DNA of 49,422 nucleotides from Actinomycetota bacterium (GTDB lineage Bacteria > Actinomycetota > Actinomycetes > Streptosporangiales > Streptosporangiaceae), in contig JAFAYQ010000015.1 in the NCBI GenBank assembly GCA_019240215.1, forward strand, positions 1-49,422, written 5' to 3'. This document shows, piece by piece, positions 23,454 through 32,324 of the stretch; the first letter of the stretch is position 1, and every line of letters begins with the position of its first letter. The position numbers were made by a program, and so were the translations under genes. The notes below the pieces were generated by a model, which made no database searches, was not told where the DNA came from, and saw only the letters and a program-made list of their open reading frames with translations.

Positions 23454-25382
23454 ATGGCCACCAGCGAGCAGACCGGCTCCCATCGGCGGCTGCGCAAGGG
23501 CAGCAAGCGAGCTTCCGAGTCGTCAAAGACAGCGAACGCTGATACGCCTGATGCTGATGAGACGGTTGTGGCCGCTGATGATTCTGGTGCGAACCCTGAG
23601 GCTTCGGGTGAGGCGTCCGAGGTAGCTGAGATCTCCGATGCGGTTGGGGTAGGGAATTCCAGCGGCGCTAACGGGGCTGATAGTGCGTCAGGGACCACCG
23701 AGGCTGTCGAGGCGGGCGGCGCTGGCAAGTCCGCCAAGCCTGCCCGGACGAGCAGAGCCAATGGAGCTGGTCAGACTGGCAGTACTGATAGGGCTGGTCA
23801 GGCTGGCGGTACTGACAGGGCTGGTCAGGCTGACGGTACTGACAGGGCTGATGATGGTGGTGAGGCGGCCGATCCCGGTAAAACTGGTGGGCTCAACGGG
23901 TCGGCTGGGGTCGAGGGTGCTGCCGAAGCCCTTGGTGCCAACGGTGCCGGGGCCTCCATTGACGCCATAGATGCCATAGATGCTGGAGAAGGCATTGGTG
24001 TCGGCAATCCCGCCGATGCGGTTGGTGCCCTGGGTGCTGTTACCGCGCTGAGCGCGCCTGCGACGCCGGGCATCGCGGACGCCTCGGGTGCTGGCGGCTC
24101 CGAGGGTTCGGCCGGGTCGTCGGGGTCTCGTGGCGTTCGCGGTATGCGCGGCCGGGCTGGTCGCGGTGGCCGCGGCGGTCGTGGCGGGAGGGGCGGATCC
24201 GGGGCCAGCCGGGTCAAAGAAGAGACCATCGCCCGGATCGAGCGGTCGATGGGCAGCCTCGGCACCGCCGCCATCGCGTCCATGGACAAGCGGCTGCCCT
24301 GGTTCCGGGCCATGTCGGCCGAAAACCGTTCCTGGCTCGGCCTGGTCGCCCAGGCGGGGATCGCCGCGTTCGTGGACTGGGTGCGGCACCCCGAACGGAC
24401 CCGGCCCGCGGTGGCCGGTGAGGTGTTCGGCACCGCCCCCCGCGAGCTGGCCCGCGCGGTCAGCCTGCAGCAGGCCGTAGAGATGGTGCGCGTCATCATC
24501 GACGTGGTGGAGTCCCAGGTCGACGAGCTGGCCGCGCCCGGCGGGGAAGCCGAACTGCGCGAGGCCGTGCTCCGCTACACCCGCGAGGTCGCGTTCGGTG
24601 CGGCCCAGGTCTACGCGCGCACGGCCGAGGCCCGCGGTGCATGGGATGCCCGGCTGGAAGCCCTGGTGGTCGGCTCGCTGGTGCGCGGCGAAACCGAGGA
24701 ATCGCTTAACTCGTGGGCATCGGCGCTGAGCTGGACCTCCTCCCCCGTCGCGGTCATCGCCGGCACCCTCGACGCGCGGCCTGACGGGCAGACCGACGGC
24801 GAGGATTCCGGCGCGCTCATCGACGACCTGCGCACGGACGCCAAACGAGCCCGGCTCGACGTGCTGGCTGGCGTCCAGGGCACCCGTCTCATCGTCGTGC
24901 TCGGCGGCACCGACGACCCGATCAGCGCGGCCGAGCGCTTCGCCGGCCGGTTCGGGGCCGGGCCGCTGGTCGTCGGGCCGGTGGTGGCCGACCTTCGTTC
25001 GGCCGCCGGATCCGCCCGCGCCGCTCTGGCTGGCCTGCGCGCCGCCGCGGCCTGGCCGGACGCGCCCCGCCCGGTCAGCGCCGAGGAACTGCTCCCCGAA
25101 CGGGCCATGGACGGCGACACCGACGCGCGAACGCGGCTGATCAGCCAGGTCTACGAGCCGCTGCTGGCCGGCGGTTCGGCCCTGGTGGACACGCTCACCA
25201 CCTACCTGGAGCAGGGTTCGTCGCTGGAGGCCACCGCCCGCATGCTGTTCGTGCACCCGAACACGGTGCGATACCGGCTGCGACGGGTGACCGAGCTGAC
25301 CGGGTACGCCCCCTCGGACGGCCGCGACGGGTTCGCGCTGTGGGTGGCGATCGTGCTCGGCCGGCTGGCGGCCGACCGGTAG
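23454..25382 (+). CDS. fasR: PucR-family regulator, FasR-like, with long low-complexity N-terminus
   Basis: The C-terminal two thirds match the actinobacterial FasR/PucR activator of fatty-acid synthesis genes: DKRLPWFRAMSAENRSWLGL, LVAQAGIAAFVDWVRHP, and a C-terminal PucR-type helix-turn-helix (LEQGSSLEATARMLFVHPNT, then VRYRLRRVTELTG). In Streptomyces the gene lies directly before fabD. Here 7 kb intervene. The first 250 residues are Ala/Gly/Asp/Ser-rich, include three 9-residue AGQxxxTDR repeats, and end in an RGG-rich patch (RGRAGRGGRGGRGGRGG). This part has many A/T third positions, unlike its neighbours. The true start could be an internal ATG such as 24145, but the long uninterrupted frame favours translation. 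Confidence 0.85.
   Translation: MATSEQTGSHRRLRKGSKRASESSKTANADTPDADETVVAADDSGANPEASGEASEVAEISDAVGVGNSSGANGADSASGTTEAVEAGGAGKSAKPARTSRANGAGQTGSTDRAGQAGGTDRAGQADGTDRADDGGEAADPGKTGGLNGSAGVEGAAEALGANGAGASIDAIDAIDAGEGIGVGNPADAVGALGAVTALSAPATPGIADASGAGGSEGSAGSSGSRGVRGMRGRAGRGGRGGRGGRGGSGASRVKEETIARIERSMGSLGTAAIASMDKRLPWFRAMSAENRSWLGLVAQAGIAAFVDWVRHPERTRPAVAGEVFGTAPRELARAVSLQQAVEMVRVIIDVVESQVDELAAPGGEAELREAVLRYTREVAFGAAQVYARTAEARGAWDARLEALVVGSLVRGETEESLNSWASALSWTSSPVAVIAGTLDARPDGQTDGEDSGALIDDLRTDAKRARLDVLAGVQGTRLIVVLGGTDDPISAAERFAGRFGAGPLVVGPVVADLRSAAGSARAALAGLRAAAAWPDAPRPVSAEELLPERAMDGDTDARTRLISQVYEPLLAGGSALVDTLTTYLEQGSSLEATARMLFVHPNTVRYRLRRVTELTGYAPSDGRDGFALWVAIVLGRLAADR
23766..23846 (+). repeat. 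Three 27-bp tandem repeats within fasR
   Basis: Units at 23766-23792, 23793-23819 and 23820-23846 differ by one to four bases and encode AGQTGSTDR, AGQAGGTDR and AGQADGTDR. They are in frame, so copy number changes would keep the protein intact. Confidence 0.85.
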
Positions 25383-25440
25383 CGAGGCCACAGCCCGCCG
25401 GACCGTGGGGCCGGCGAACCGCCGGACGGCCGGACCGCCG

Positions 25441-25476
25441 CTCGACGTGGCGCTCGACGTGGCGCTCGACGTGGCC
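25441..25476. repeat. 12-bp tandem repeat
   Basis: CTCGACGTGGCG is present three times in a row (last base differs in the third copy), just before an AT-rich hairpin downstream of fasR. No coding role is evident. Confidence 0.7.
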
Positions 25477-25494
25477 CAATGGTCACCAAGAAAG

Positions 25495-25532
25495 AAAAGT
25501 GCACATTGAACATCATCTGTATGTGCACTTTT
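25495..25532. terminator. A/T-rich bidirectional hairpin terminator
   Basis: AAAAGTGCACAT (25495-25506) and ATGTGCACTTTT (25521-25532) form a perfect 12-bp stem with a 14-nt loop. The A-run on one arm and T-run on the other give intrinsic-terminator shape on both strands. It lies 112 bp after the fasR stop and marks the left edge of the segment that separates fasR from fabD. Confidence 0.7.
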
Positions 25533-25629
25533 AGCATTTACTGGCGAATGCCTTGATTTCTATTTTCTCGTTCGATATTGTTTTCGAAGGCGACCACCGC
25601 AGAGCCAGTTAACGAAGGAGGTGGCCACA

Positions 25630-27411
25630 ATGACCGACCATGCTTCCGGCGATCTGGCGCCGGATGAGCCAGGCGGCTCTCCCGCCCCGCCGCCGCCAAT
25701 TCCCGGCGCCGGACCAGACGAGCCGGGCATGTGGCTCACCGCGTCGGCTTGGCTGCCTGCCACTCTGCTGGCGGAGCTGGAAAGCGGCGCTTCGGTCGAC
25801 AATGATCACGCCCTGGGAGTCGCATTCAGGCAGGCAGGCCCACTCGACGAAATGCCACCCGGCCCGGTGTTGACCGCATTCCTGTCCGAATGCAGCGCTC
25901 CCACAGCCGAGTCCGGCATTGGCCGCGAAGAGTTCAGCCCAGCCAGCCCGCCACCCAGCGGCACGACCCAGATCGGCCCGCCAGCATCCATGGCCGCGCG
26001 CATCGCGAACGGGTCGGGGTTGGCTCAGCGCGAGGACAACGCGCTGCTCGGCCTCATCCGCGGCTGGCGGAAGGTGGCCTCGCTGGCGGCCGCCGCGGAA
26101 CTGGCCGCGGTGTCGGAGTTCAGCCGGCGGAGGCAGGAGCAGGCGAAGTCCGACGGCGCTTCGGACGGGGCCGCCATCGACGCCGCCGACGTTGAACTGG
26201 CAGCCGTGCTGACGCTGACCACGCGCGGCACCCAGCTGCTGATGGACCGGGCGGCCATGCTGCACGAGCTACCGGCCACCGGGATAGCGCTGGCGGCCGG
26301 GCGTATCGACTGGCCCAAGGCGCTTGTTCTCATCAACGGCCTGAGCGGCCAGGATCCCGATCTGGCCGGGCGCATCGAGAGCCAGCTCATCGGCCGGGCT
26401 CCACAGCAGACCACCGGTCAGCTGCGCGTCGCCCTGAACCGGGCGCTTCTGGCCGCCGACCCAGCCGCAGCCGAACGCCAGCGCGAAGCCGAGGAGCGGC
26501 ACGCCCGGATCGAACGGGGTCCCGAGCCGGGCGGCGTTACTGCCCTGCTGGCGGGCCGCTGCCTGCCAGTCACCGGCACCGTAACGGCCTGGAATCGCAT
26601 CACCGCCATGGCCCGCCAGCTCCGGCTGGCCGGCGCCGGGGGCAGCCTCGATGAGCTACGCGTGCACGTCTACCTGGCACTGCTGAACGGCGACGAGGTT
26701 GCGGCGCCCGCCGCCGCCGACGGACCGGAGATGGACCCCGAGGACGACACGGCGGCGGACGAGTCAGCTCCTGCCAGCTCACAGCCGGGTCCGGTCGAGC
26801 GCCCGGCACGCGGACTGCGCGGCACCATCAACCTCACCGTCCCGCTCGGTACCGTCATGAGGATCAGCGATGGGCCGGGCCAACTGACCGGGTTTGGGCC
26901 GGTGACCGGCCATACCGCCCGCCAACTGGCCGACCGCGCGCTGGGCCAGCCTGGCGTCCACTGGTGCATCACCGTCACTGGCGAGCACGGCGAGGCCGTT
27001 GGCCATGGTTGTGCCACCCGCATCCGCTCGGTGGGTGGCCCGGCGGGCAGTCCAGGCTGGTTGTTCACCGTGAAACTGACCGCACTGGCCGGATCCGAGT
27101 GTGCCCATGACCGGGCGAGCCCGCACTACCGGCCGCCGCCGTCGCTCTGGCATCTGATTCAAATGCGCAACACCAGCTGTACCGCGCCGGGGTGCCGGAT
27201 GCCCGCGGCGGTGTGCGACGACGACCACACCACGCCATTCGACCAGGGCGGTCGCACCTGCGAATGCAACTTGGGTCCGCTCTGCCGGCACCACCATCGG
27301 GTCAAGCAGGCCCACGGCTGGCGGCTCGAGCAACCCGAGCCCGGCGTGTTCGTCTGGGGCACCCCGTCTGGTCGGCGCTACATCACTGGTCCCGCCCAGT
27401 ACATCGCCTGA
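25630..27411 (+). CDS. HNH endonuclease of the DUF222 (13E12-like) family
   Basis: The 593-residue protein has an N-terminal DUF222 region (SLAAAAELAAVSEFSRRRQE, then RGTQLLMDRAAMLHELPATG) and a C-terminal HNH nuclease domain. The nuclease part has cysteine knuckles (CTAPGCRMPAAVC), the DDDHTTPFDQGG histidine, and LCRHHHRVKQAHGW. This architecture is the multicopy 13E12-repeat type common in actinobacteria. Its function is unknown and often linked to mobile DNA. AAGGAGG at 25615-25621 points to the ATG at 25630, not the GTG at 25621. The gene is flanked by hairpins and sits in the segment between fasR and fabD. Confidence 0.9.
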   Translation: MTDHASGDLAPDEPGGSPAPPPPIPGAGPDEPGMWLTASAWLPATLLAELESGASVDNDHALGVAFRQAGPLDEMPPGPVLTAFLSECSAPTAESGIGREEFSPASPPPSGTTQIGPPASMAARIANGSGLAQREDNALLGLIRGWRKVASLAAAAELAAVSEFSRRRQEQAKSDGASDGAAIDAADVELAAVLTLTTRGTQLLMDRAAMLHELPATGIALAAGRIDWPKALVLINGLSGQDPDLAGRIESQLIGRAPQQTTGQLRVALNRALLAADPAAAERQREAEERHARIERGPEPGGVTALLAGRCLPVTGTVTAWNRITAMARQLRLAGAGGSLDELRVHVYLALLNGDEVAAPAAADGPEMDPEDDTAADESAPASSQPGPVERPARGLRGTINLTVPLGTVMRISDGPGQLTGFGPVTGHTARQLADRALGQPGVHWCITVTGEHGEAVGHGCATRIRSVGGPAGSPGWLFTVKLTALAGSECAHDRASPHYRPPPSLWHLIQMRNTSCTAPGCRMPAAVCDDDHTTPFDQGGRTCECNLGPLCRHHHRVKQAHGWRLEQPEPGVFVWGTPSGRRYITGPAQYIA

Positions 27412-27424
27412 CCCGCACACCGTC

Positions 27425-27460
27425 GTCAGCCCCGTCCGCTCGGCTCCGGGCGGGGCTGAC
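27425..27460. terminator. Terminator between convergent genes
   Basis: GTCAGCCCCG (27425-27434) pairs with CGGGGCTGAC (27451-27460), extended inward by four more pairs including one G-T. It lies between the convergent HNH and glycoside hydrolase genes. Confidence 0.75.
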
Positions 27461-27472
27461 GGGCCAAGCGTG

Positions 27473-30400
27473 TCAGGGCTTCGTGGCCGAGGCCCGGATC
27501 TGGAACGGCGCCAAAGTGATCTGGTCGATGTTGGGGGCAGTCTCCGAGCGGAGCGGGTCACCGACGTCGCTACCCGAATAGATGTAGCAGATCGTGGTGC
27601 TGTCCCAGTTGTACTGCGGGTTGGCGATGAACTTGATCGTGTTGGTGCCCGCGCGCAGGCGGACGGGGACGGTGAGGTTCCAGAACTGGTTCCAGTCGAA
27701 GGTGTTGGCGAAGTTGACGTGGAAGGTAGGGCCACCATCGACGCTGATGTCGGCCGGGGCAGTCATCAGGTCCGGGTTGTAGTGGTTGGCGATGATGCCC
27801 TGGTTGTTGGCGTAGCGGACGGTCATTCCGTACGTGCCGGCCGTCGGCGCCTGGACGGTGAGCGTCAGCGAGTTAGCGGGGCCGCCGCCGACGCCGGTGA
27901 CCACGCTGCCGTTGGCCTGGCTGTAGCCGCCGGCCACCTTGGCCGTACCGGTCAGCGTGCCGTCCTCGGCCTGGTAGGTGCGCGCTCCGGCCATGGCAGC
28001 AGGAATTGGAGTGACGGTCAGATTGTCCAGGGTGACCGCTCCTCCGTCACCGGCCACCATGACCTTGTTGATGCCCGCGCTGAGATAGACCCGATCGGCC
28101 GTGGTCGACCAGCCTTGACCTGAGCGGGTGCCAGCACCGAGACCACCGGCCAGCGCCAGCCCGTTGACGTCGACCCTGGCGGTGCCGTTCCCGCGCGAAC
28201 GGAAGACCAGGTCCGAGTATCCGTCGGTGGCCGAGTACGCCCAGAACGTCACGTCCTGACCCCGGGCGATGTCGGCCGCACCCGCACCGGACTGGCCCTG
28301 AGGCCGATAATCAGCACGCGCGCCGCCGCCCAGCTGTGCTTGCTCGGCCTCATAAATCACTGAGGCGTCGGCAGACTCTGGTTGCAGGTCGATCTTGTCG
28401 ATGATGGCGTCACCATGGGTGACCGCGCCGTCCGCGCCCACCGTGGACAGGCTGATCGTGTGGGCCCCCCTGGTGAGGTGCAGCTGCGCGGTGCCGTAGT
28501 TCCAGATCACCCAGTTGTAGGCGTCCGGCAGCCAGATCTCAGTCGGCGGCCCTCCGTCGACCCGGGCGAAGATGTTGGTCGGGCCGGACACGTCGGAAGC
28601 CTGCGCGTCACTCCCGTCGAACACCCTCATCAGGTAGTTACCGGTCTGCGGGACGTTCACGTTGAAGGTGATCACGGTGGACGATCCGGTCCGCAGGCCG
28701 CCGACGTCCTGATCCGCGTAGGTGGCGAAGCCGCCCAGGTTGGACGGAGTGCCTTCGGTGTTGATGTTCCAGCCGGTGCCGGTCATGGTGGCGTCGGCGG
28801 CGGGATAGCTGAGCGGGCTGGTGCCGTCGGCCGGGGTGGCCGAGCCGGTGCCGCCGGGGCTGAGGATGATCTCGTAAGCGTCCATCGAGGTGGGCCGCTG
28901 CGGGTTGGAGATGATCGTGGCGTTGCGGCCGTGGCCGGATGAGTCGATGGCGGTGGCGCCGCTGGTCTCGTCGAACTTGTAGTCCGCGACGTCGCCGGCC
29001 GCGGCCTGCCCGCCGGCCAGCGCCGCGACCTGGCTGGCCGACAGCGCGGTGGAGTAGATGCCGACGTCGTCGAGGTCGCCGCTGAAGTAGGGGTCGGCGG
29101 CGTACTCGGACCGGCCCAGCCAGTCTTGAGTGGTGGCGCCCAGGTCGGAGGGGTCCAGGGTCATACCGGTGTTGGTGCCGGCCACCTTGCCGTCCACGTA
29201 CAGCGTGCCGGTGCTCCCGGACATCGTGACCGTGACCTGGGACCAGGTATTGAGTGGCAGCGTGCCCGTGCCGTTGATCTGCTGCTCGCCGCCTGCGCCG
29301 CTATCGGTGATGGCGAATCGGAGCTGGCCGCTGCCGTTGTTGAGGGTCAGGAACATGTAGTCGCTGGTGCCGGTGCCGAAGTCGAAGACCCGCTGCCAGG
29401 CGGTGTCCGCCGACGGATTCACCCAGGCCGAGACCGTGAAGTCGTGCAGGCCGCTGACGATCCCGGACGGCAGCGACACGTACTCGTCGTTCCCGCACAG
29501 GGCGACCGCGTTGCCGATCTTCCCCGGCACCCGGGCGCCAGTGGCGTCGCATCCGGTGCCGCCCGGCGGCCCGGTGATGTCCACCGGCAAGGTCATCGAG
29601 CCGTTGGACGAGACTGGCACGTCACGGTCGGCGATCCGGGCCGGCGCGGCCGCCGCCCCGGTCATGCCGCTCCAGCCGTCCTGCAGCACGGTGGCGTGCA
29701 CCGTGTGGCCGAACACCGCCGGGCTGATGTGCTTGACCGTCACGTCGGCCTCGCCGGGCGGGCCGCCGCCGAGGATGATCCGGGCCTGGCGCTGGGCGCT
29801 GTTCAGCGAGGCCACCGCCTGCAGGGTGTTATCGGTGTTGGCCTGCGGCGGCGTGACCTGGGCGGACTGGCCCGTCAGGGACGAGTACCAGTTGTATAGC
29901 CACCACTGGGCGTTCGGGATGTTCTGCTGCGAGGTCGAGTCGCTCAGTGTGCCGTTTTCGTTCCAGTAGGGCAGATCGCCGCTGACCTTGGCGCCGTTGA
30001 TCGCGGACAGCCACTGGACCATCCGGCCCGGGCTGGTGAGCTGGTAGCGGGCGGCGTACTCGTCCAGGCTGACCGGCAGGTCCAGGCCGAGCGGTTCCTC
30101 AGCGGCGCGGAACGCGGCCACATCGGGCGCGATGGTCGACGGGTTGTTCAGCTCGTGCCAGGTGATCACGTTGGGCAGGCAGTGGTTCTGCTGGCAGTAG
30201 GCCAGGAAAGAGGTCAGCGCGGCGCCCTGGTACTGGAAGAAGTTCGGCCCTGCGATCCGGGCCGCCGGCCACAGGCCCTTGATCAGCTGGTAGGTCTGCT
30301 GCCACTCGGCTTCAAAGGCGGCCAGCGTGGAGGCGTTGTCCTGCAGCCCGGCGAACCAGTTGCCGTCCGGCTCGTTGTAGGGCACGAGCACGATGCGGTT

Positions 30401-30964
30401 CCGGTACGGCGACGTGAGATCTTGCTTGACCTCGGTCCTCAGGTAGCCCTGGTACTGGGCGTAACTGGTGCGCTCGTAGGGGAAGTTGCGGTACACGTCC
30501 GTCATGTAGATATAGATGTCGCCGCCACCGCTGCTGACGAACGGCGGGGCGATCTCCAGGGCGTCCGACCCGGGGTGCTGCTGGCCATCCTGCGCCTTGG
30601 TGTCGGTGGTCTGCAGCCCCATGCCCTGGATCAGGTTGTCCGACGGCACGCCCTGGTCATAAAGGCCGTACAGGCTTCCGTCGGCGCCGTGCCCGACCGG
30701 TCCCTCAGTGGCGCCGAGGTCGACGGAGAGGTTTTCGGCCGTGCTGGCTGAGGCGTTCGTGGCGGCCGGAGTGGCGGCCGGGTGGGCTGACCTGCTCGCG
30801 GCAGCGACTCCGGTGGAGTGGGTGGAGTGGGTGGAGTGGGTGGAGCGGCTGGGGTGGGTGGAGCGGCTGGGCTGGCTGGGGTGGGTGGGTGACGCTTGGG
30901 CGGCCTGCGCCAGCGCCAGAAGGGCCAGCGCGAGCACGGTCAGGATTGACGCGAAACGCTTCAC
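27473..30964 (-). CDS. Large secreted glycoside hydrolase with LamG-like and carbohydrate-binding modules
   Basis: The 1163-residue precursor has a signal peptide (residues 1-24) and a Ser/Thr/His/Pro-rich linker. A (beta/alpha)8-like catalytic domain follows (about 90-440), with Glu198 in VPYNEPDGNWF as likely acid/base and Glu302 in SLDEYA as candidate nucleophile, a pattern reminiscent of GH39. Then come a LamG-like jelly-roll (about 500-700; YVSLPSGIVSGLHDFTVSAW, DDVGIYSTALSASQVAALAG) and several CBM6/35-like beta modules to the C-terminus. It should act outside the cell on a plant or microbial polysaccharide. GGAGAGG before the GTG at 30962-30964 fixes the start. The substrate is inferred only loosely. 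Confidence 0.85.
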   Translation of the reverse strand: MKRFASILTVLALALLALAQAAQASPTHPSQPSRSTHPSRSTHSTHSTHSTGVAAASRSAHPAATPAATNASASTAENLSVDLGATEGPVGHGADGSLYGLYDQGVPSDNLIQGMGLQTTDTKAQDGQQHPGSDALEIAPPFVSSGGGDIYIYMTDVYRNFPYERTSYAQYQGYLRTEVKQDLTSPYRNRIVLVPYNEPDGNWFAGLQDNASTLAAFEAEWQQTYQLIKGLWPAARIAGPNFFQYQGAALTSFLAYCQQNHCLPNVITWHELNNPSTIAPDVAAFRAAEEPLGLDLPVSLDEYAARYQLTSPGRMVQWLSAINGAKVSGDLPYWNENGTLSDSTSQQNIPNAQWWLYNWYSSLTGQSAQVTPPQANTDNTLQAVASLNSAQRQARIILGGGPPGEADVTVKHISPAVFGHTVHATVLQDGWSGMTGAAAAPARIADRDVPVSSNGSMTLPVDITGPPGGTGCDATGARVPGKIGNAVALCGNDEYVSLPSGIVSGLHDFTVSAWVNPSADTAWQRVFDFGTGTSDYMFLTLNNGSGQLRFAITDSGAGGEQQINGTGTLPLNTWSQVTVTMSGSTGTLYVDGKVAGTNTGMTLDPSDLGATTQDWLGRSEYAADPYFSGDLDDVGIYSTALSASQVAALAGGQAAAGDVADYKFDETSGATAIDSSGHGRNATIISNPQRPTSMDAYEIILSPGGTGSATPADGTSPLSYPAADATMTGTGWNINTEGTPSNLGGFATYADQDVGGLRTGSSTVITFNVNVPQTGNYLMRVFDGSDAQASDVSGPTNIFARVDGGPPTEIWLPDAYNWVIWNYGTAQLHLTRGAHTISLSTVGADGAVTHGDAIIDKIDLQPESADASVIYEAEQAQLGGGARADYRPQGQSGAGAADIARGQDVTFWAYSATDGYSDLVFRSRGNGTARVDVNGLALAGGLGAGTRSGQGWSTTADRVYLSAGINKVMVAGDGGAVTLDNLTVTPIPAAMAGARTYQAEDGTLTGTAKVAGGYSQANGSVVTGVGGGPANSLTLTVQAPTAGTYGMTVRYANNQGIIANHYNPDLMTAPADISVDGGPTFHVNFANTFDWNQFWNLTVPVRLRAGTNTIKFIANPQYNWDSTTICYIYSGSDVGDPLRSETAPNIDQITLAPFQIRASATKP
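30812..30865. repeat. 9-bp repeats encoding the His/Ser/Thr linker
   Basis: GGTGGAGTG units (three exact copies at 30812-30838, then variants GGTGGAGCG and GCTGGGGTG) lie in the minus-strand glycoside hydrolase gene and encode Ser-Thr-His triplets just after the signal peptide. Confidence 0.75.
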
Positions 30965-31175
30965 GGGGACCTCTCCGGAACTCAGGCCATACGCGGCAGA
31001 CTGATGGGAATAGGTTTTCCCAGTACCGTAGACCCGACATAAAACAGCGTCAATACTCAGGTTCAAACGATCTTGTGAGGTGGTGACGAGTGGCGTGCGT
31101 GGGAGAGGGAGGTTGCGTGCGGGTGCCCGGGCGGGGTGTGGGTACCCGGAGTTTGGCTGCCGGGTCAGTCGGAAG

Positions 31176-32129
31176 TTACGAGAAGTGGGTGCGGGGGCGC
31201 GGCAGGGGGCGGCCGTCGACTTCTACGTCGACCTTCTCGTTGTAGAACGCGATCAGGCCGGCGATCGGGAGCAGCTGGCGGGTGGGAAAGTCGTAGGCCC
31301 AGGCCAGGTCCTTGTAGTCGTCGGGGCCGGGCTGGGCGGAATCCAGCTGGACCGACCAGTACTGGCTGGTGATGCCCTTGTAGGGGCAGGCGGTCTGGGT
31401 GGGGCTGGCCACCAGGTGCGTGAACGACACGTCGGTGCGGTCGATGTAGTAACGGGTCGGCAGGCCAGTCTCGAAGACCAGGACCGGGCTGGTGGTCTCG
31501 GCCAGGGTGACGCCGCCCAGGGACACCCGGACGTGGCGGTGCGAGCGGAGCGCGTCGACGCGAGCGTAGGGGTTACGAGGGTGGACGAAGATCTCTTCGT
31601 CCTCTTCGTACCAGGTGTCGAGCGCGGACCACTCGAACCGGGCGGTGCCGGCCAGGCCGGGGATGGCGTCGTCGCCGTACACGCGGACCGCGCCCGGGCG
31701 TTCCTGGTGGCCGGCGTGCAGGCCATACCGCTGGGCCGTCCCCCGGCGGGTGCTCTGGTGGCCGCCTTCGTCGATCAGGAAACGCGGGTCGATGTCGCCG
31801 ACCGGGATGTAGTACTGCGGGTAGTACGGGATCTCCCACACGTAGCGCGCGCTGGTGGTGTCGAAGATCAGCTGGTGGCCGAGGAATCCGCGGACCCGCC
31901 GGGGCGCGGGCTCGACGTGGTTGACCGATATCGGCGTCTGCGGGTAGTCACGCCCATCCGCACCCGGGACAGCGGCGTGGGCCGGGGACGGAGCTGAGGC
32001 CGCAGCCGGAGCCGGGGGCGCAGCCGGAGCTGAGGCCGCAGCCGGGGGCGGTGATCCAGCTGAAGCCGCAGCCGGGGGCGGTGATCCAGCTGAAGCCGGG
32101 TCCGGAATGTGGCCAGTTCCTGCGCTCAT
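31176..32129 (-). CDS. DUF427 family protein, two domains
   Basis: The 317-residue protein has two DUF427-like regions: an incomplete N-terminal one (about 80-165; HVEPAPRRVRGFLGHQLIFD) and a complete C-terminal one (about 170-290). The second holds RHVRVSLGGVTLAETTSPVL, TRYYIDRTDV, CPYKGITSQYWSVQL, and DYKDLAWAYDFPTRQLLPIAGLIAFYNEKVD, the family signature. The function is unknown; the family is widespread in actinobacteria and fungi. The first 70 residues are Ala/Pro repeats encoded by 30-bp tandem DNA repeats. The ATG start follows GGGGAGTAGG. It is the last gene before the fab operon promoter, divergent from fabD. Confidence 0.85.
   Translation of the reverse strand: MSAGTGHIPDPASAGSPPPAAASAGSPPPAAASAPAAPPAPAAASAPSPAHAAVPGADGRDYPQTPISVNHVEPAPRRVRGFLGHQLIFDTTSARYVWEIPYYPQYYIPVGDIDPRFLIDEGGHQSTRRGTAQRYGLHAGHQERPGAVRVYGDDAIPGLAGTARFEWSALDTWYEEDEEIFVHPRNPYARVDALRSHRHVRVSLGGVTLAETTSPVLVFETGLPTRYYIDRTDVSFTHLVASPTQTACPYKGITSQYWSVQLDSAQPGPDDYKDLAWAYDFPTRQLLPIAGLIAFYNEKVDVEVDGRPLPRPRTHFS
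32041..32100. repeat. Two 30-bp tandem repeats in the DUF427 gene
   Basis: Positions 32041-32070 and 32071-32100 are near-identical 30-bp units (they differ only near the right end) and encode Ala/Ser/Pro repeats in frame on the minus strand. Shorter degenerate copies continue to about 31990. Confidence 0.8.
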
Positions 32130-32257
32130 GTGGTCCTACTCCCCTGGGCGGCGCCTTCACGCCAGTATTTCGCGCTGTCGGTGACGAGTGCCGGCCGCCC
32201 TCGGGATCGGCCCGCACAGCAGCGTGCAACGGGCTGGTGACCCCCAGGTGAACGCTA

Positions 32258-32276
32258 TTTGTCGGAACGGTACAAA
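32258..32276. promoter_or_regulatory. Inverted repeat upstream of fabD, candidate FasR site
   Basis: TTTGTCGGAACGGTACAAA has 5-bp inverted arms with a 9-bp centre and lies about 50 bp upstream of the probable fabD -10 box, the position expected for an activator. FasR is the natural candidate, but I know of no consensus to compare it with. Confidence 0.4.
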
Positions 32277-32324
32277 GACGGGGGCGGAAAATTCGTCGTC
32301 TCCGTGATGGGTGTGGCGAACTCC

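Noticed and set aside
23766..23846. Possible CRISPR-like or regulatory repeat
   Set aside because: Units are contiguous without spacers and in frame within fasR, so they are protein-coding tandem repeats.
31176..32129. Ala/Pro N-terminus of the DUF427 protein as a lipoprotein or signal peptide
   Set aside because: No hydrophobic core of sufficient length and no lipobox cysteine; it is a repeat-encoded linker.
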